Shown here: positions 46,158 through 56,927 of the stretch, one piece after another
How positions within the stretch are numbered: the first letter of the stretch is position 1
Layout: the number at the start of each line of letters is the position of its first letter
Notes under the pieces: model-generated
Database searches by the model: none
What the model was told of the DNA's origin: nothing
The model's input: the letters and a program-made list of their open reading frames with translations, nothing else
Assembly: GCA_020747015.1 (NCBI GenBank)
Contig: JAGTJM010000003.1
Coordinates: forward strand, 186,001 to 250,000
DNA length: 64,000 bases
Direction: 5' to 3'
From: Pyrenochaeta sp. MPI-SDFR-AT-0127
Lineage: Eukaryota > Ascomycota > Dothideomycetes > Pleosporales > Cucurbitariaceae
Translations under genes and position numbers: made by a program

Positions 46158-46295
46158 GTTGAAGTTGGTTCTGGTCAAGCCGTTGTCCTTCGACCTCATG
46201 ATGCTAGCTTCCAGGTCATTGGGATTGCGTGTGTCCATGGCATAGTGGAGGGCGAAATGATGACCAAGGAGAATCTGCTTGAGTCAGATAAATGA
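46158..46295 (+). pseudogene. Remnant of the C-terminus of a HET-domain protein
   Basis: The frame from 46158 ends at TGA 46293-46295 and reads, in part, QAVVLRPHDASFQVIGIACV and then HGIVEGEMM. This matches the usual end of fungal HET (heterokaryon incompatibility) proteins, where a segment like FxLRP..yrLIGexYVHGIMdGE occurs near the C-terminus. The preceding 600 bases on this strand contain further broken coding-like pieces but no HET core motifs that I can see. An intact HET gene lies 1.6 kb away on the other strand. I judge this a relic of a separate HET gene. Confidence 0.5.
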
Positions 46296-47029
46296 TGCTC
46301 TTCTGAGAGTTAGCTAACAATGTCTGTTAACCATTCGAAGATATGTTGCCAAAGATTTAGCCCTTTACAATAGAATTAAACGCACATTGTTGTGCGTTAG
46401 GGAATGTAAAGATGAACTCTTGGTGTCCACTGCAAACATCATCTAGTACTCGAAGGCATATTGCGCACCTGTAAATTTATAAAATTCTCTGCACGATTGA
46501 AAAATTTCCCGTGTAACTCGAATTTCCCTCTCGTTCATGTCAGGAGTTATGCAGCTGAAGATTTGGTGTAAAGTGGATTCAAGGATTTGGCGAGTCAGTT
46601 ATCACAACCTCAATGTAGAAGGTAGGGTTGATGCCTCATGCTGACATTCGCCGCACAGTTCTTCCATCAATGAACCCACAAATGGATAAATGAATTGTCC
46701 TTCGTATCAATATGCGCGAATCGATCTAGAATTCTCTCACGGACTCAGATCTTCAATTAGACACAACAAGTTTTTCGGGCTCCATTCTCCTAGACCAAAG
46801 TCAACTTGGCACAACGATGGTGAGGCTGTTTGTACCAAATATACACCAAAATCATGAGATGCACGTTACACCTGCTGTGGGCCTCAGCGAGCTCTTTATC
46901 ACTGTTAGATCATGTATAAGTAGCTGATTCCGTTCTTTCTTCCTTTCATTGCATCATCTCAACGCCGCGAGCATCAGACATTTCAAGAACAAGTCAAGAC
47001 CTTTCTACTCTCCAATCCTCTTTCTCAAA
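46296..47029. promoter_or_regulatory. Upstream region of the small secreted protein gene
   Basis: AT-rich sequence with no supported gene. A TATA-like element (TATAAG) at 46915-46920 lies 110 bases before the start codon at 47030, a plausible distance for this kind of gene. Confidence 0.4.
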
Positions 47030-47380
47030 ATGCGCTTCATTACCGCCATAACTCTTCTTTCTACCGCTACATCTGTCTGCGGATGGACATTGAAAGTCAA
47101 CTACTACAAAGACGGCGGCTGCAAGGACTACCTCGTCTCCGTCAACCCAGGATGGAACGGGTGCTACAACTACCAATACAACGAGATGAACAGCGCCAAC
47201 ATTGCTGATTGCGACGGCTCTTTTGCTGGCTGCACGTGCCGGTTCTTCACCGAGAAGAACTGCAAGGGCGGCGCCTGGACAACCGCGACTGGGAGCTTTG
47301 GATGGGACAACTGTGCGTCCAACTGGGGCAGTGGATTCAAATCAATGCGTTGCGATGTAGACAATGGACCCGATGTATAA
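47030..47380 (+). CDS. Small secreted cysteine-rich protein (effector-like)
   Basis: The single exon encodes 116 residues. The signal peptide is MRFITAITLLSTATSVCG, with probable cleavage near residue 18. The mature chain of about 98 residues has eight cysteines at 31, 45, 61, 68, 70, 78, 95 and 108, enough for four disulphides. It is rich in Trp, Tyr, Gly and Asn (WTLKVNYYKDGGCKDYL, GWNGCYNYQYNEMN). No enzyme motif is visible. Size, secretion signal and cysteine content fit the class of small secreted proteins that includes plant-pathogen effectors and antimicrobial proteins; the actual role is unknown. A TATAAG box lies 110 bases upstream. It sits in a gene-poor stretch between HET relics and an intact HET gene. 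Confidence 0.8.
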   Translation: MRFITAITLLSTATSVCGWTLKVNYYKDGGCKDYLVSVNPGWNGCYNYQYNEMNSANIADCDGSFAGCTCRFFTEKNCKGGAWTTATGSFGWDNCASNWGSGFKSMRCDVDNGPDV

Positions 47381-47887
47381 GCCGTCTTGAGCTTGCACAC
47401 GAGTTCTAGAGGAAACCCAAATTGTACTAGTAGGCACTGGCTCCAGCATATGCTTTTGGCACAAGTTCTTGAAAGTGGTGGTGAGCCCTTTTGTACACAG
47501 CTTAGCAATGTCTACCGCTGTTGCTAAGCAGTGTCTATAAGGAAGGACTAGGCGGTCAGTAGAGTCACCACGCTATTCATGTTGCATGAGTCGAAGGTTA
47601 CGAGTAATCAAATATTGTGTAGTGAGTGTTATCACTCTAAATCGACTGTCAATAGTGGGAACTGTGTTTCATTAAGGGGTTGGATTCTGATGTGTTACAG
47701 TCATTTTCTCCTCTCTCTCTCGCTCTACTGGAAGAAAATAACTCCCTAACTCTGTTGTGTCTATGTATGCCTAGAAAGAAATCATGACTTATTAATCGTG
47801 AAATCAATGCGCTATTCGCAAATATCCATTCACCTTGCACACTCAACTAATTCATTCCCTAGTAACACAGATCCCAAACCCTACATC
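47381..47887. other. Intergenic region between convergent genes
   Basis: This is the 3' flank of the small secreted protein gene and of the HET gene. No gene was recognised. Confidence 0.4.
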
Positions 47888-49814
47888 CTATTCCAAGACA
47901 ATCACCTTCGCATCTTCATCCTGATCCAACTCTGTCGGGTCCCAGCCGGTCATATCTCGCATGTTGTGAACATATGCCTTGCCCACCAGATGGAACCGGC
48001 GACCTTTCCTTCGCACTATGAATGGACATGTTGACCCTTGCAGAATGAAGATACAGTCACCAACGCGAACATCTCCGGGACTCTCACCAAGGTGCCCAGT
48101 GCTGGTGAGAAAGAGACGGCACATGTCGTGGATGCGAGTTTCCTGATCCCAAAATGATGGGATCTTTTCAGCTCTTTTGCGTGTGGCTTCTAGTTCCTTC
48201 TTTCTCGCCTTGGCAGCTTTTTCTGGCTTCCGATGGCGATACCTATGGATGCTGACCTCGTCCTCAAGCTTGTGCCGATTCCGGAGATAGTCTAATTCCC
48301 AGGTGAACTTTTGGAGAGCTCGAAGGTGGACGTCTGGGTCCCCGATGTCTCTGTGCATGTCAAGCTCAATGGCGAATGCTGTCCATTCGGAGAGACACAT
48401 ATTTCGAGCCAAGTCCATAGCTTCGGGTGAGGTCTTCTCTGATTCTGTGCTCCAGTGAGGCATCCGTGAACTGACATCGCAGATTTCGCCTACTTGTTTA
48501 GCTAACACCCTAAGCTGGCCGGGCTTGTTCGTAGTAGAAGGGGGCTGGAATGTACTAGATTTTAGCATGGAACGGCGATACGAAGACCAAGCTGGCGCCA
48601 GATGTTCAGGGTCTCGCAGGTCCACAGCCCATGATGGTAGTATATCGGAAGTGGAGCTACGATGCCCGGTGACGAATTCAAGAGGCCAAAGACTACTCGT
48701 GGTAACTATGAGAGACCTGGTAAAGGTCTCGTACACTTCGGAGATGGACTTCGTATAGTCGATTACGTTCAAATCAACGCAAGGACATCTAGTTTCAACA
48801 TACGCTATCATACCGTAAACTTTGTCGCGTGCGTCAGTTGTTTTGTTAACGGCTGCAAGCTGAACAAGGGCGGAGAGGAATTGTTTTTCGCCCCCAGACG
48901 CTGTCCTGCTTCTCATAGAGTCCCTCAAGCGAAAATGTTCGAGATCGGGTCTGAGGACAAGCTTCTTCCCTAAACTGTAATACGTGAAGAGAGCTGCCGA
49001 AGAACACGTGATGCTGCCCATCATAAACGTGGTGGATTTGGACAACCAGAACTCCTGGAGAGTCCACATTCTACGAAACCATTCATTGGAACAGAGATCG
49101 GCGATTCGTTGGCTTTCTGCAACAGCTTCATAAATTAGCATCGTCCAATAGCTATATGCATGCGAAAATGCGCTTACAAAGAATTGGTGCCTGCCAATAA
49201 CTTTCGTAGTGCGGTTCATCCTCTCTAACGCCTCTATATATTTTTTTCGCCGTATCATATCCTCGATTGTAAAGACTCCCATATCTCGCGGCACGGCGCA
49301 GAGTCTTTGAGAGCTCCGGGTTGCCATTGCCGAGCCATAGGATTGTGTGACTGGCGTGGTGATAAATATCCCCCATAATGGCAACTTGTTTGTTTTTCTC
49401 CTGAACAGAATCTTGCGCAATACAAATGGCATCAATCCACAGCCTCTGTGGTTTCGACTTGTGCCGTAGATGCAAGAGAGCTTGCTCGCAATTAGGGGTT
49501 ACAAGAATTGTTCGATCCTCGCAAAGGATTGGTCTCGAGCCCTGCGACGCTCCCCAAGTGTATGATACAGCTATATAATCCTGCGGGTCATCGTCGTTTC
49601 CAAGAGTGGTCTCCTGGAACGAGCATTGGATGGGATTGTCAAGCTTGCGCGCAGAGTTGAGAATGAGAATGCGAATACAGCGTGAACCTGATAGTGGCGT
49701 GTACTGGTACGGTGGTTTGCGCTCCGCTACGCAAGCAGAGTCGGTCTCCATCATCAATAGGTATATGGAATCTGGAAGGAATACATTGAGGTCTGACGAT
49801 ACCTTTCTACTCAT
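47888..49814 (-). CDS. HET-domain (heterokaryon incompatibility) protein
   Basis: HET-domain proteins act in non-self recognition and programmed cell death after fusion of unlike hyphae. Exons 49814-49178 and 49125-47888 (52-base intron) give 624 residues. The three HET blocks are present: YIAVSYTWG at 80-88, RLWIDAICIAQ ending near 134 with YHHASHTILWLG after it, and EWFRRMWTLQE at 227-237, which begins just after the intron. The second half is variable, with a basic helical insert (KAAKARKKELEATRKRAEK). It ends with the usual GDCIFILQG and HLVGKAYVHNMRD elements. The intron was fixed by frame and a good branch-like gctaat. It has no fused NACHT or repeat domain. All core blocks look intact. 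Confidence 0.9.
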
Positions 49815-50549
49815 TTCAATCTTGCCTAATACGCACAGCCACTCATTTTCGGCGGTTTGGCATTCACAACCGGAAGTTTCAATACGAAGTCAGAGGCAAT
49901 GATCATCGCTAGCCCCAGTTTGAGCAAATCGGGTGACTTGGTGGCTGAGTGGCAGGCGGCTAATCGAGATCAGACCAATGACAGGCACACGAACCCGCTG
50001 AGATGTACACCAAAACATGCCATTCTTCTCTTAGTGCTCTGCCTCAGGCTGCGTGGCATCGACTCAAGAAATGCGTGAACCCACATGTGCGAGCCCACAA
50101 ATTTAGGAAGTCATGGCTGAAGCAGCTTACGACGAACGATGGTCAACGGGGAATTTCTAAAGAAAAGGACAATATGTAGCAATGGGTTTCTTTAGTGGTC
50201 ACCCACGTAAATACTCATTTGCCGGTATGTTCCCTAAGCAAGGCTAAGTAAACGGCAAGCCTTGTTATTTCTTAGCTATACGATGCAGATTCGAGATAAT
50301 CCTTACCTCAATGGCATCGAACTGAACACTGAAAGCAGTTTAACATTGATATGCGCTTTTTGCACTCTCCCCGACTCAATCGACATCCAATAGACTTTCA
50401 CCCTTTTCAATATCTTTTCAGTGTATAGCAACATGCTCGCCAAATCTCCCAAATGTCCACATAACCAATTCTAGCACCAGCAGGACATTAAGTAACTCGG
50501 AGTTGTTGATGTACCTCGTGTATGGCTCGCCCTCACCAAATGGCCAGTA
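49815..50549. other. Intergenic region upstream of the HET gene
   Basis: Contains the HET gene promoter. Short open frames only; nothing recognised. Confidence 0.4.
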
Positions 50550-51014
50550 CTACCGTAGCCAAATGACGTGAAGAGTATTATCGAAAATATGATAGTACGC
50601 CAGTCGAGTCATAGCATCACGAAAGGGCGCCTGTAGAGACTTATGACTCTCATTTTTCTCTTCGATTTCGGTATCGTGCTCGAACGAAGGGCTGGCAGAT
50701 TCAGAGCGGTCGGAATATGTGCAAGGAACGTAGCGATTCCATCCTGGCCAACCTACTATCCACCAGAGGAGGATACCCTTGAGCATGTCTGCGCTGTCCC
50801 TCGGCAGCATCTGCAGGAATATTCCAGGGGGCTCTTGGAGATGCTGCAAGGCCGAGAGCGTTCCCATACAACAGACGACGAAAGTGGTTGCAAAGATTGT
50901 GCAGAAGAGGAAGCTTTTGCGACAGAGCCGGGACACAAGCAAGAAAGCGATCATCAAGGCAAAGAGGAGGAAGAGCCATGCTACCGGGCAGGGCTGTTCA
51001 GCAACATCTTTCAA
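50550..51014 (-). CDS. Possible membrane protein, 5' end unresolved
   Basis: The frame reads at least 154 codons and stays open upstream to about 51190, but without an ATG before 50954. A 5' exon would therefore be needed. Two hydrophobic segments are clear (AWLFLLFALMIAFLLVSRLC and FLFCTIFATTFVVCC), followed by a short helix (MLKGILLWWIVGWPGW) and a charged, acidic stretch. The C-terminus RLAYYHIFDNTLHVIWLR is also amphipathic. No family is recognised. Candidate upstream exons in 51200-51560 on this strand can be imagined but do not join convincingly. It may be a real gene or a decaying one. Confidence 0.35.
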   Translation of the reverse strand: MKDVAEQPCPVAWLFLLFALMIAFLLVSRLCRKSFLFCTIFATTFVVCCMGTLSALQHLQEPPGIFLQMLPRDSADMLKGILLWWIVGWPGWNRYVPCTYSDRSESASPSFEHDTEIEEKNESHKSLQAPFRDAMTRLAYYHIFDNTLHVIWLR

Positions 51015-54000
51015 GACAACGGCTGGCGTTATGTCCGGAAAAGTCTCGATCCAGAATTTCCGTATGCTGGTGTCAAATCGTAGGCAAAGCGCGGAAGAAA
51101 CAACGGAAGCACAATGAAGATTCCAGCCCAGACACGAGAACCTGGGAGCCAGATGATGGCATGTGTAGACAAGGAGAGCATGCTGTGCTTAGGTTGCTCG
51201 AAGTCTTTATTCGTGTTTGTTCTGTTGATGCGATATGCTTGACAAAGGCCTCGGAAATGTACCGCAAGGCCTTATGTAGTGTTCACATCTGGTGCTAAAT
51301 GGGCAGTGAGTGTGACGAACCATGGTAGTACCTGATCTGTACCATGGCACATGACAGCGGTGAATATCGAAGTGCTGTGCTTGAAGCAAATAAAGAGGGA
51401 ACGGATCAATTGTTTAGTGTGAATGGTTATTACCTCGTGGTTAAGAGATCGCAAATAATCTGTCAGTAGGTACACATCCAGAGCTCGAGTACTCTCTTGC
51501 TGGCGACTGCCACAAAGGTGCGAACACGGTTCAGTTGTTTACGGACGGGTGCGCAAGAGCTTGGTTTAGAGAATGTCACTTGCAAACAATGGCAATACGT
51601 GGCTGGCTCTGCCGCTCGTGCCATACAAAGCCACGACACCGTGCGTAAATGAGTCCACGCAGCCAGTTTGGCACAATGTTGTGCACGAGAATGATCACTC
51701 GAAGAACTCCTTGAAATTTGAGGTATAACTTTGCACCATCACGAAGAGAGCGATTCTTGTCTTATAGGTACATGAGTTGGTACAAGCTGAGCCCGTGCCG
51801 AAAGTCGTTCTATTATAAGGCTGTGCGACAGGGCGAGCACAACAGGAACCCACTGTGGAGACGACATGATTCGTAGCAATGCGACAGGACCACTTGTCCA
51901 GAAACGGACGAGGAGCATCTGTTTTTATCTCGGTCAATATATCTCATGGTTCTCCTGAACAGGTGTTACGCTCCTGTCATTAGAAAAAGGAGCTGGTACT
52001 TGAGGGTACTTGCATATGTGAATAAGGTTTCTAGGTTCAAGTTGCAACCACCTCAAGGCGTTGTGCAGCTTGATTCGGATCGAATAAAAATGCAAATATA
52101 TAAGGTTTCCCATACGCGCCTTGATATCTACTCCATAATTATTCTTAAGCTTTAAATGGGACAAGGGATTGGTGTGATCACTAGCATGCTTTCATCGACT
52201 TCAAGTTGCCCTGACTGTGTTGGCGCATCCCAAACTTATCGGAATGCATACCAGATACATTGTCATAAAATTCGGCATACCTATCAAATTCAATACAGCC
52301 AGATCTGCTGTGCACCGCCATCCAGCTTGGGGTGGCTTGTGGCGTTGACTGTGTCATTTTTTTTTGGCTACCTGCACTTGCCTTTGAATTGGCAACTTGC
52401 TTTTTGACAACGAGGACGGCTCAGCGCGATCTTTGCCATCCCACTGTGCAGGCAACCAGCGCATGCATAGACGTTACTGCCGTTGCTCCGATAGGTAGTC
52501 GATCTTCGTCTGGCTTGGTAACTACGTGTCCTACAGCACGTAGGGAAGCCGGGCCATGAGCCAGCTGGCGATATGCCTCGAAAAGGAAAGTACTTTTTTC
52601 AGCATAAATGGCCTGCGCGATCGAATCATGTAATTAGGCAAGGAGGCCCGATCCTTGTATACACCATCGGCCTAGGCTCCTTTTGCGTTGGCAGCTCTTC
52701 CAGCGTCGTCACCTCTCGCCATGCTACTGGTGAAGCCCTCGAGTTTTTAATCTAGCCCGGAATCCTCGCCGATGGGGTCAATGGGTATGTTTTGTGCTGG
52801 TCTTATGTACAATATGGTGATGACGGATGTGGAAGGGGAGTAAACGCCCATGCACGCCAAGTTCCAGGAGGGAGAAGGAGTATGCCAAGTTTCAGCTGAC
52901 GCCGGGGACCCCATCCTGACGGTGGAAGAGCCTGATTGAATCTCGCCTTCGCATCTGAACAAAAGACTGCGCCACCCCAGGAAGACCTTCTTTTTGGCGA
53001 CATTTTGGGTCTTACCGGGAAGCTCAGAGACATGGCGATCTTTCGATTTCGCCTGCCTCGGTTATCAATGGTTGACACAGGGTTGCTGTGTTGAGAGCGC
53101 CACTTGGACGGGAGACAAGCAGCAAGCGAGGAACATGGGGCTTCCAATCATGGCAAGGTTCCTTGATTTTGACAGCGCGGGTTTCACCCCAATTGGCTGG
53201 CCTTTCTCCCGGCTCGGTTCGGGCCACGTTGAACACATCTCGGTCTTACCCAGGGCGCTCATTGGTGGGCGCATTGATAATCGTCGCAAAAGCCTTCACG
53301 CTGGCTCTGGAGGTGGGGCGGCTTACTAAAAGGCACTCCGCCGCAGACGAACTGCTGCTGCGGCGAGTTGGCGGCAAGTCCAGGACTTTGAAATGTGTTT
53401 TGTCCGCCTTGACATGGGACGTTATGATTTTGGTTGGTTGGCTGGTGATGGATCGAAGAGAGGTGAAACGAAGATGATCGACACCAGGCCTTGGTTCTCT
53501 CGAGTGGCGCCTTCCTTTTGCTGGCTTAGCGTCGCGCTAAGGGACGATGAGCCGGTCCAGAGCTCAACCTCAGCAGTCCACGACTCTCCCCCCTCCCCAC
53601 GCCAAAGTCTGGTCCTGCACTGTTCCTGCGCTGTTCCTGCGCAGACACATGTCCTAGTCATGGGTCTTGCATTGGCACTTTTCAACGTCTTCCACCAAGT
53701 ACCATCTTGCAAATTTTGCCTTTGCATAACGCGAACTCAACGTGGCTCCAGCACATCGGTCTCCGAGAAGCGTCGTAAGCTCCGTGATTCGACAACCTTT
53801 TCGTGCCTGAATTTCCACACAAAGCTTGGCTGCTCTGCCCTGCTCTAGCTGGCGAATAGCCACAAGTGTTACCCGGCGCCGTCAACCAAGGCGGCGGAAA
53901 GGGCACTCCATTATCTTATCACACGTGTATGTGCGCTCGGAGTTGGCAGCGTCTTGGACTGAAACGCTGCCGTAGCCGAGAAAAACACCGCCATGCACGG

Positions 54001-54166
54001 GAGTGGGCCGCAGACACTAGGATGCTCAGCGAGACGCCTCTTAATTTCCCAGATTATAAGTACTATATGTAGGGCACAATGAGAATGTTTTCGCATTCAA
54101 GACTCTCCTTCGACTTCCTGTCAACCCCACGTTCATTCCAAACAACCACTTTCCTTTTTGCCCAAC
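51015..54166. other. 3-kb region with no supported gene
   Basis: Open frames are all under 155 codons and show no motif, signal peptide with support, or splice pattern. The left part is AT-rich and the right part (52400-53850) is more GC-balanced with overlapping frames on both strands. The end carries the GH128 promoter, with a TATAAG at 54055-54060 about 110 bases before its ATG. I see no transposon terminal repeats by eye. Confidence 0.4.
54055..54060 (+). promoter_or_regulatory. TATA-like element of the GH128 gene
   Basis: TATAAG, 107 bases upstream of the ATG at 54167, in an AT-rich pocket that also contains ctatatg. Position fits a fungal TATA box; unproven. Confidence 0.35.
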
Positions 54167-55039
54167 ATGTTCAAATCTACATTCCTTTTCACCCTAGCCG
54201 GTCTTTCCACCCTGATGGAGGCATCGCCTCTCAAGCCACGTGGTGGAGGCAAGCGTGGCCTGGCATTCCCGAAACAGCACTCAGGTGTTGCCGGATCACA
54301 GTACACTCACAATTTCGCCGGTTCTTCCAAGATCTCCTGGATGTACGACTGGGAGGCCGTTATTGATGGAGAGCCAATCAGCCTCGAATACGTCCCATTA
54401 CTCCACTCGAACCAGCAGTGGTGTACCGAGGGCTGGTTCAACAATGTTGCCAACGCCCAGAAGAAGTACAAGGTCTCTCACGTCCTCAGCTTCAACGAGC
54501 CAGATCAAGTCGGGTAAGTTTTCCATTCTCCAGTCCGCCTGTGCTCTCCGTTTCTAACATCAAATCTTAGTGGCGGAGGCAGCAACATCCCCGTTGCAGA
54601 CGCTATTGCAGCTCACAAGCAGTACATCCAACCGTTGGCGGCTCAAGGTCTCAGGATCGGCTCCCCAGCTGTGACCAACGGCAACGAGCCCAACAAGGGC
54701 ATCAACTACTTGAAGCAATTCATGGCCGGCTGCAGCGACTGCCAGATTGACTTCGTTGTCGCTCATTACTACGCATGGGACAAGGCCGAAGATTTCCAGA
54801 ACTACCTCATCAACTTCCACAAGACGTTCAACAAGCCACTCTGGGTTACCGAGTTCGGTATCACTGAAGGCAACGCCGACACTTTCCTCCAGGAGGTTCT
54901 TCCATGGCTCGACTCTCAGGACTGGATCGAGCGCTATGCCTATCACATGGTGGCACCCACCAGCGGAAACAGCAACTACCTCATCAACTCTGCCGGCACC
55001 GGTTTGTCTTCCACCGGCCAGGTCTATGCCTCCGCATAG
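54167..55039 (+). CDS. Secreted GH128 beta-1,3-glucanase-like protein
   Basis: Exons 54167-54513 and 54571-55039 (57-base intron) give 271 residues. A signal peptide (MFKSTFLFTLAGLSTLMEAS) is followed by a short basic propeptide ending in a KR pair at 29-30, a likely kexin site. The catalytic domain is a GH128-type glycosyl hydrolase (related to fungal Asl1). The proposed acid/base is E111 in SFNEPDQ and the nucleophile E210 in PLWVTEFGI, with HYYAWD between. Such enzymes act on beta-1,3-glucan in the wall. The intron interrupts the loop just after NEPDQVG. Only the catalytic domain is present, with no carbohydrate-binding module. Confidence 0.9.
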
Positions 55040-55225
55040 AAATCGTCTCGCCAAACACATCACGAGTTACGACTATTTGTTCTCGATACCGCTTTACATT
55101 CGTGTTTATAGACTTTATCAGCAATTTGTCGAACATCAATACTATCCTTCTTTTCCCATTATTATCTCCATCATTACCGTGACTTATAGTGTTCACATGT
55201 CACTAATCTCCAGATTGCTACAATA

Positions 55226-56280
55226 TTACATCCATGCAAGCATAAAGCCGGCCAATCCCACAATCGCAGCGTGCCCAACGTGAGCAGCCTCGCGAGGGGC
55301 AACACCAGAATATTCGGCAGGGCTACCGGTCGTTCCTGACGGTACTGCTCCTCCGTTCGAATCCGCTGGAGGGTTATCTCCTACTGAAGGGCTCAAAGCC
55401 TCTGGAACCGATACTGAATCACCGCCAGGAGGGCTGACTGAACCGCTGCCAGGAGGACTTGCCGGACCACTCTCAGGACTGTCGACTCCACCTAAACCAG
55501 GACCAGTCACCGCACCACCACCTCCACTTCCACCACTCCCACTCCCACTCCCACTGCCACCACTGCCATCGTCACTGCTACCGCCGAGCGCTGGCGCTAC
55601 GACAGGCTCTGCGGAATTGCTAAGCGGCCAAGGTCAGTGAACAAGCTAAGCAAGTTATGATCTAAGACTACCTACGGTGGAGATCCAGGCTTGTCAGGAG
55701 AATCGGGTGACGAGCCGCCCCCGGAGTCATTGGAATTGTTTGGTGGCTTGCTAGGCTCTGCGTTCGTCGTTGTTGGAGGTGGAGGCGGAGGTGGAGGCGG
55801 AGGTGGAGTTGGAGTTGTGGTCGGAAGGAGTACGGTTGTTGTTACGAAAACAAGGGGAACGTCCTCAGTCTCGGTAGTTGTGGTCACAACGGTAGATGTA
55901 ATTGTTGAGCATCCCCCAAAAGAAGTCACATTGGGTGGCAGCGAAGTGTATGCTGGAACGTACTCAGGCGTAGTTATGTTGTATGTTGGCTGGTAGTAAT
56001 CTCTTCTCGCAGCGCGTTCTTCTATGATTGAAGAGCCGTCTCCTAGAGTTGTGGTCACAGTACTCGTAGAGCCTGGCGCAGTTGTCGTAGTAGTTGAAGT
56101 TTCCGTTGTGGTCGTAATAATGTCTGAACATGTGGTGCTCTTGGCAGGATACGGGTCGTAGTCAGCTATTGAACATTAGCTTCGAGCAGCAGACTTGGTT
56201 GCGATTTTCGTACCAGCAAGAGCCGTGGATAGGGCCGAAGCCAGTGTAAGGTAGGCTAGCGACCTCATGAACGAGAGCAT
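55226..56280 (-). CDS. Pro/Thr/Ser-rich wall protein A, GPI-like tail (tandem paralog)
   Basis: Exons 56280-56214, 56165-55676 and 55619-55226 (introns 48 and 56 bases) give 316 residues. A signal peptide (MLSFMRSLAYLTLASALSTA) is followed by Thr-rich repeats (TTTTETSTTTTTAPGSTSTV), then a unique segment with one Cys (NVTSFGGCSTITSTV). A run of prolines, a Gly/Ser-rich stretch (GSGGSGSGSGSGGSGGGG) and a Ser/Pro region come next. The C-terminus (REAAHVGHAAIVGLAGFML) is hydrophobic and GPI-signal-like. No enzymatic motif is present; it looks like a cell-surface structural or adhesive protein. Intron positions match those of paralog B at 56928-58227: phase 1 right after the signal peptide, and phase 2 before the last block. 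Confidence 0.8.
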
Positions 56281-56726
56281 GGCTGCTGATTGTATTTTCT
56301 AACGACTGGGGCCAATCTAGGTGGCTACGAGCGAGCGAGTGCTGTCCTATAGAAGGTATTCCAGGTCCTTCCGCAGGCTTTATGACCCTCTACCTTGGGA
56401 GATGGCGCTTTAACATATCACTCCCGATGTACCATACCCCTCCGAAGTTGTTGAAGCACGCAATGCTAAGATGGACCGTCATGGTACAACAAAGAGGTTA
56501 CTTTTCACGTCTCCCACCATCATCATTGGTGGTAGGCAGAATAACTGCTCATCATTCCCGAAAGCGCTCAGCGGACGGTATTCCGCTGCAGGAACCAAAG
56601 GCTGCATGCATGAAGTGTGCACTGAGCGTCTTTATGTTCATCGCATATGGTTACACTGTGGTCTCTCAGCCTTAACGAGCACAAAGCAAGGAAGCAAGAC
56701 TAGACTAGACTAAGCGAAGAGCGGAC
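56281..56726. promoter_or_regulatory. Upstream region of wall protein A
   Basis: This corresponds to the 5' flank of paralog B (58228 onward), with scattered similarity such as GGCTGCT directly before the start codon and GAGCGAGCGAGTG about 50 bases further. No intact gene is present. Confidence 0.4.
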
Positions 56727-56880
56727 ACCAACTGGACAACACCACAAAGCATGCATATCGATAAGAAGTTGACTCGAACTCAAACTACCTCTCACACGGT
56801 TCACTTGATACACTTTGCATGTTCGTGCTTTAACTCGTCATAGAGAACTCAGGACGGTGGTTTGGTAATAGTGGGGTATT
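56727..56880 (+). pseudogene. Broken copy of the first exon of the aspartic-protease-like gene
   Basis: This stretch aligns with 58657-58826, the 5' flank and exon 1 of the intact protease-like gene. The flank shares a ggacaac..ccaca..gcatatcg pattern. The exon copy reads ENSGRWFGNSG where the intact gene reads QNSQRWLGNDG. The copy is dead. The segment between the ATG-like site (56819) and the conserved block is shortened and contains stops. The donor GT is changed, and only tens of bases later the sequence passes into the 3' end of wall protein B. It shows that the duplicated unit once included both genes. I describe it only as it stands. Confidence 0.7.
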
Positions 56881-56927
56881 GTCATTGACATCATACACAT
56901 TATCCTAGTCATCATAGCTTTGCAGCA

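Noticed and set aside
52994..53848. Series of 100-150 codon frames on both strands
   Set aside because: Overlapping frames on both strands without motif; likely chance in GC-balanced DNA.
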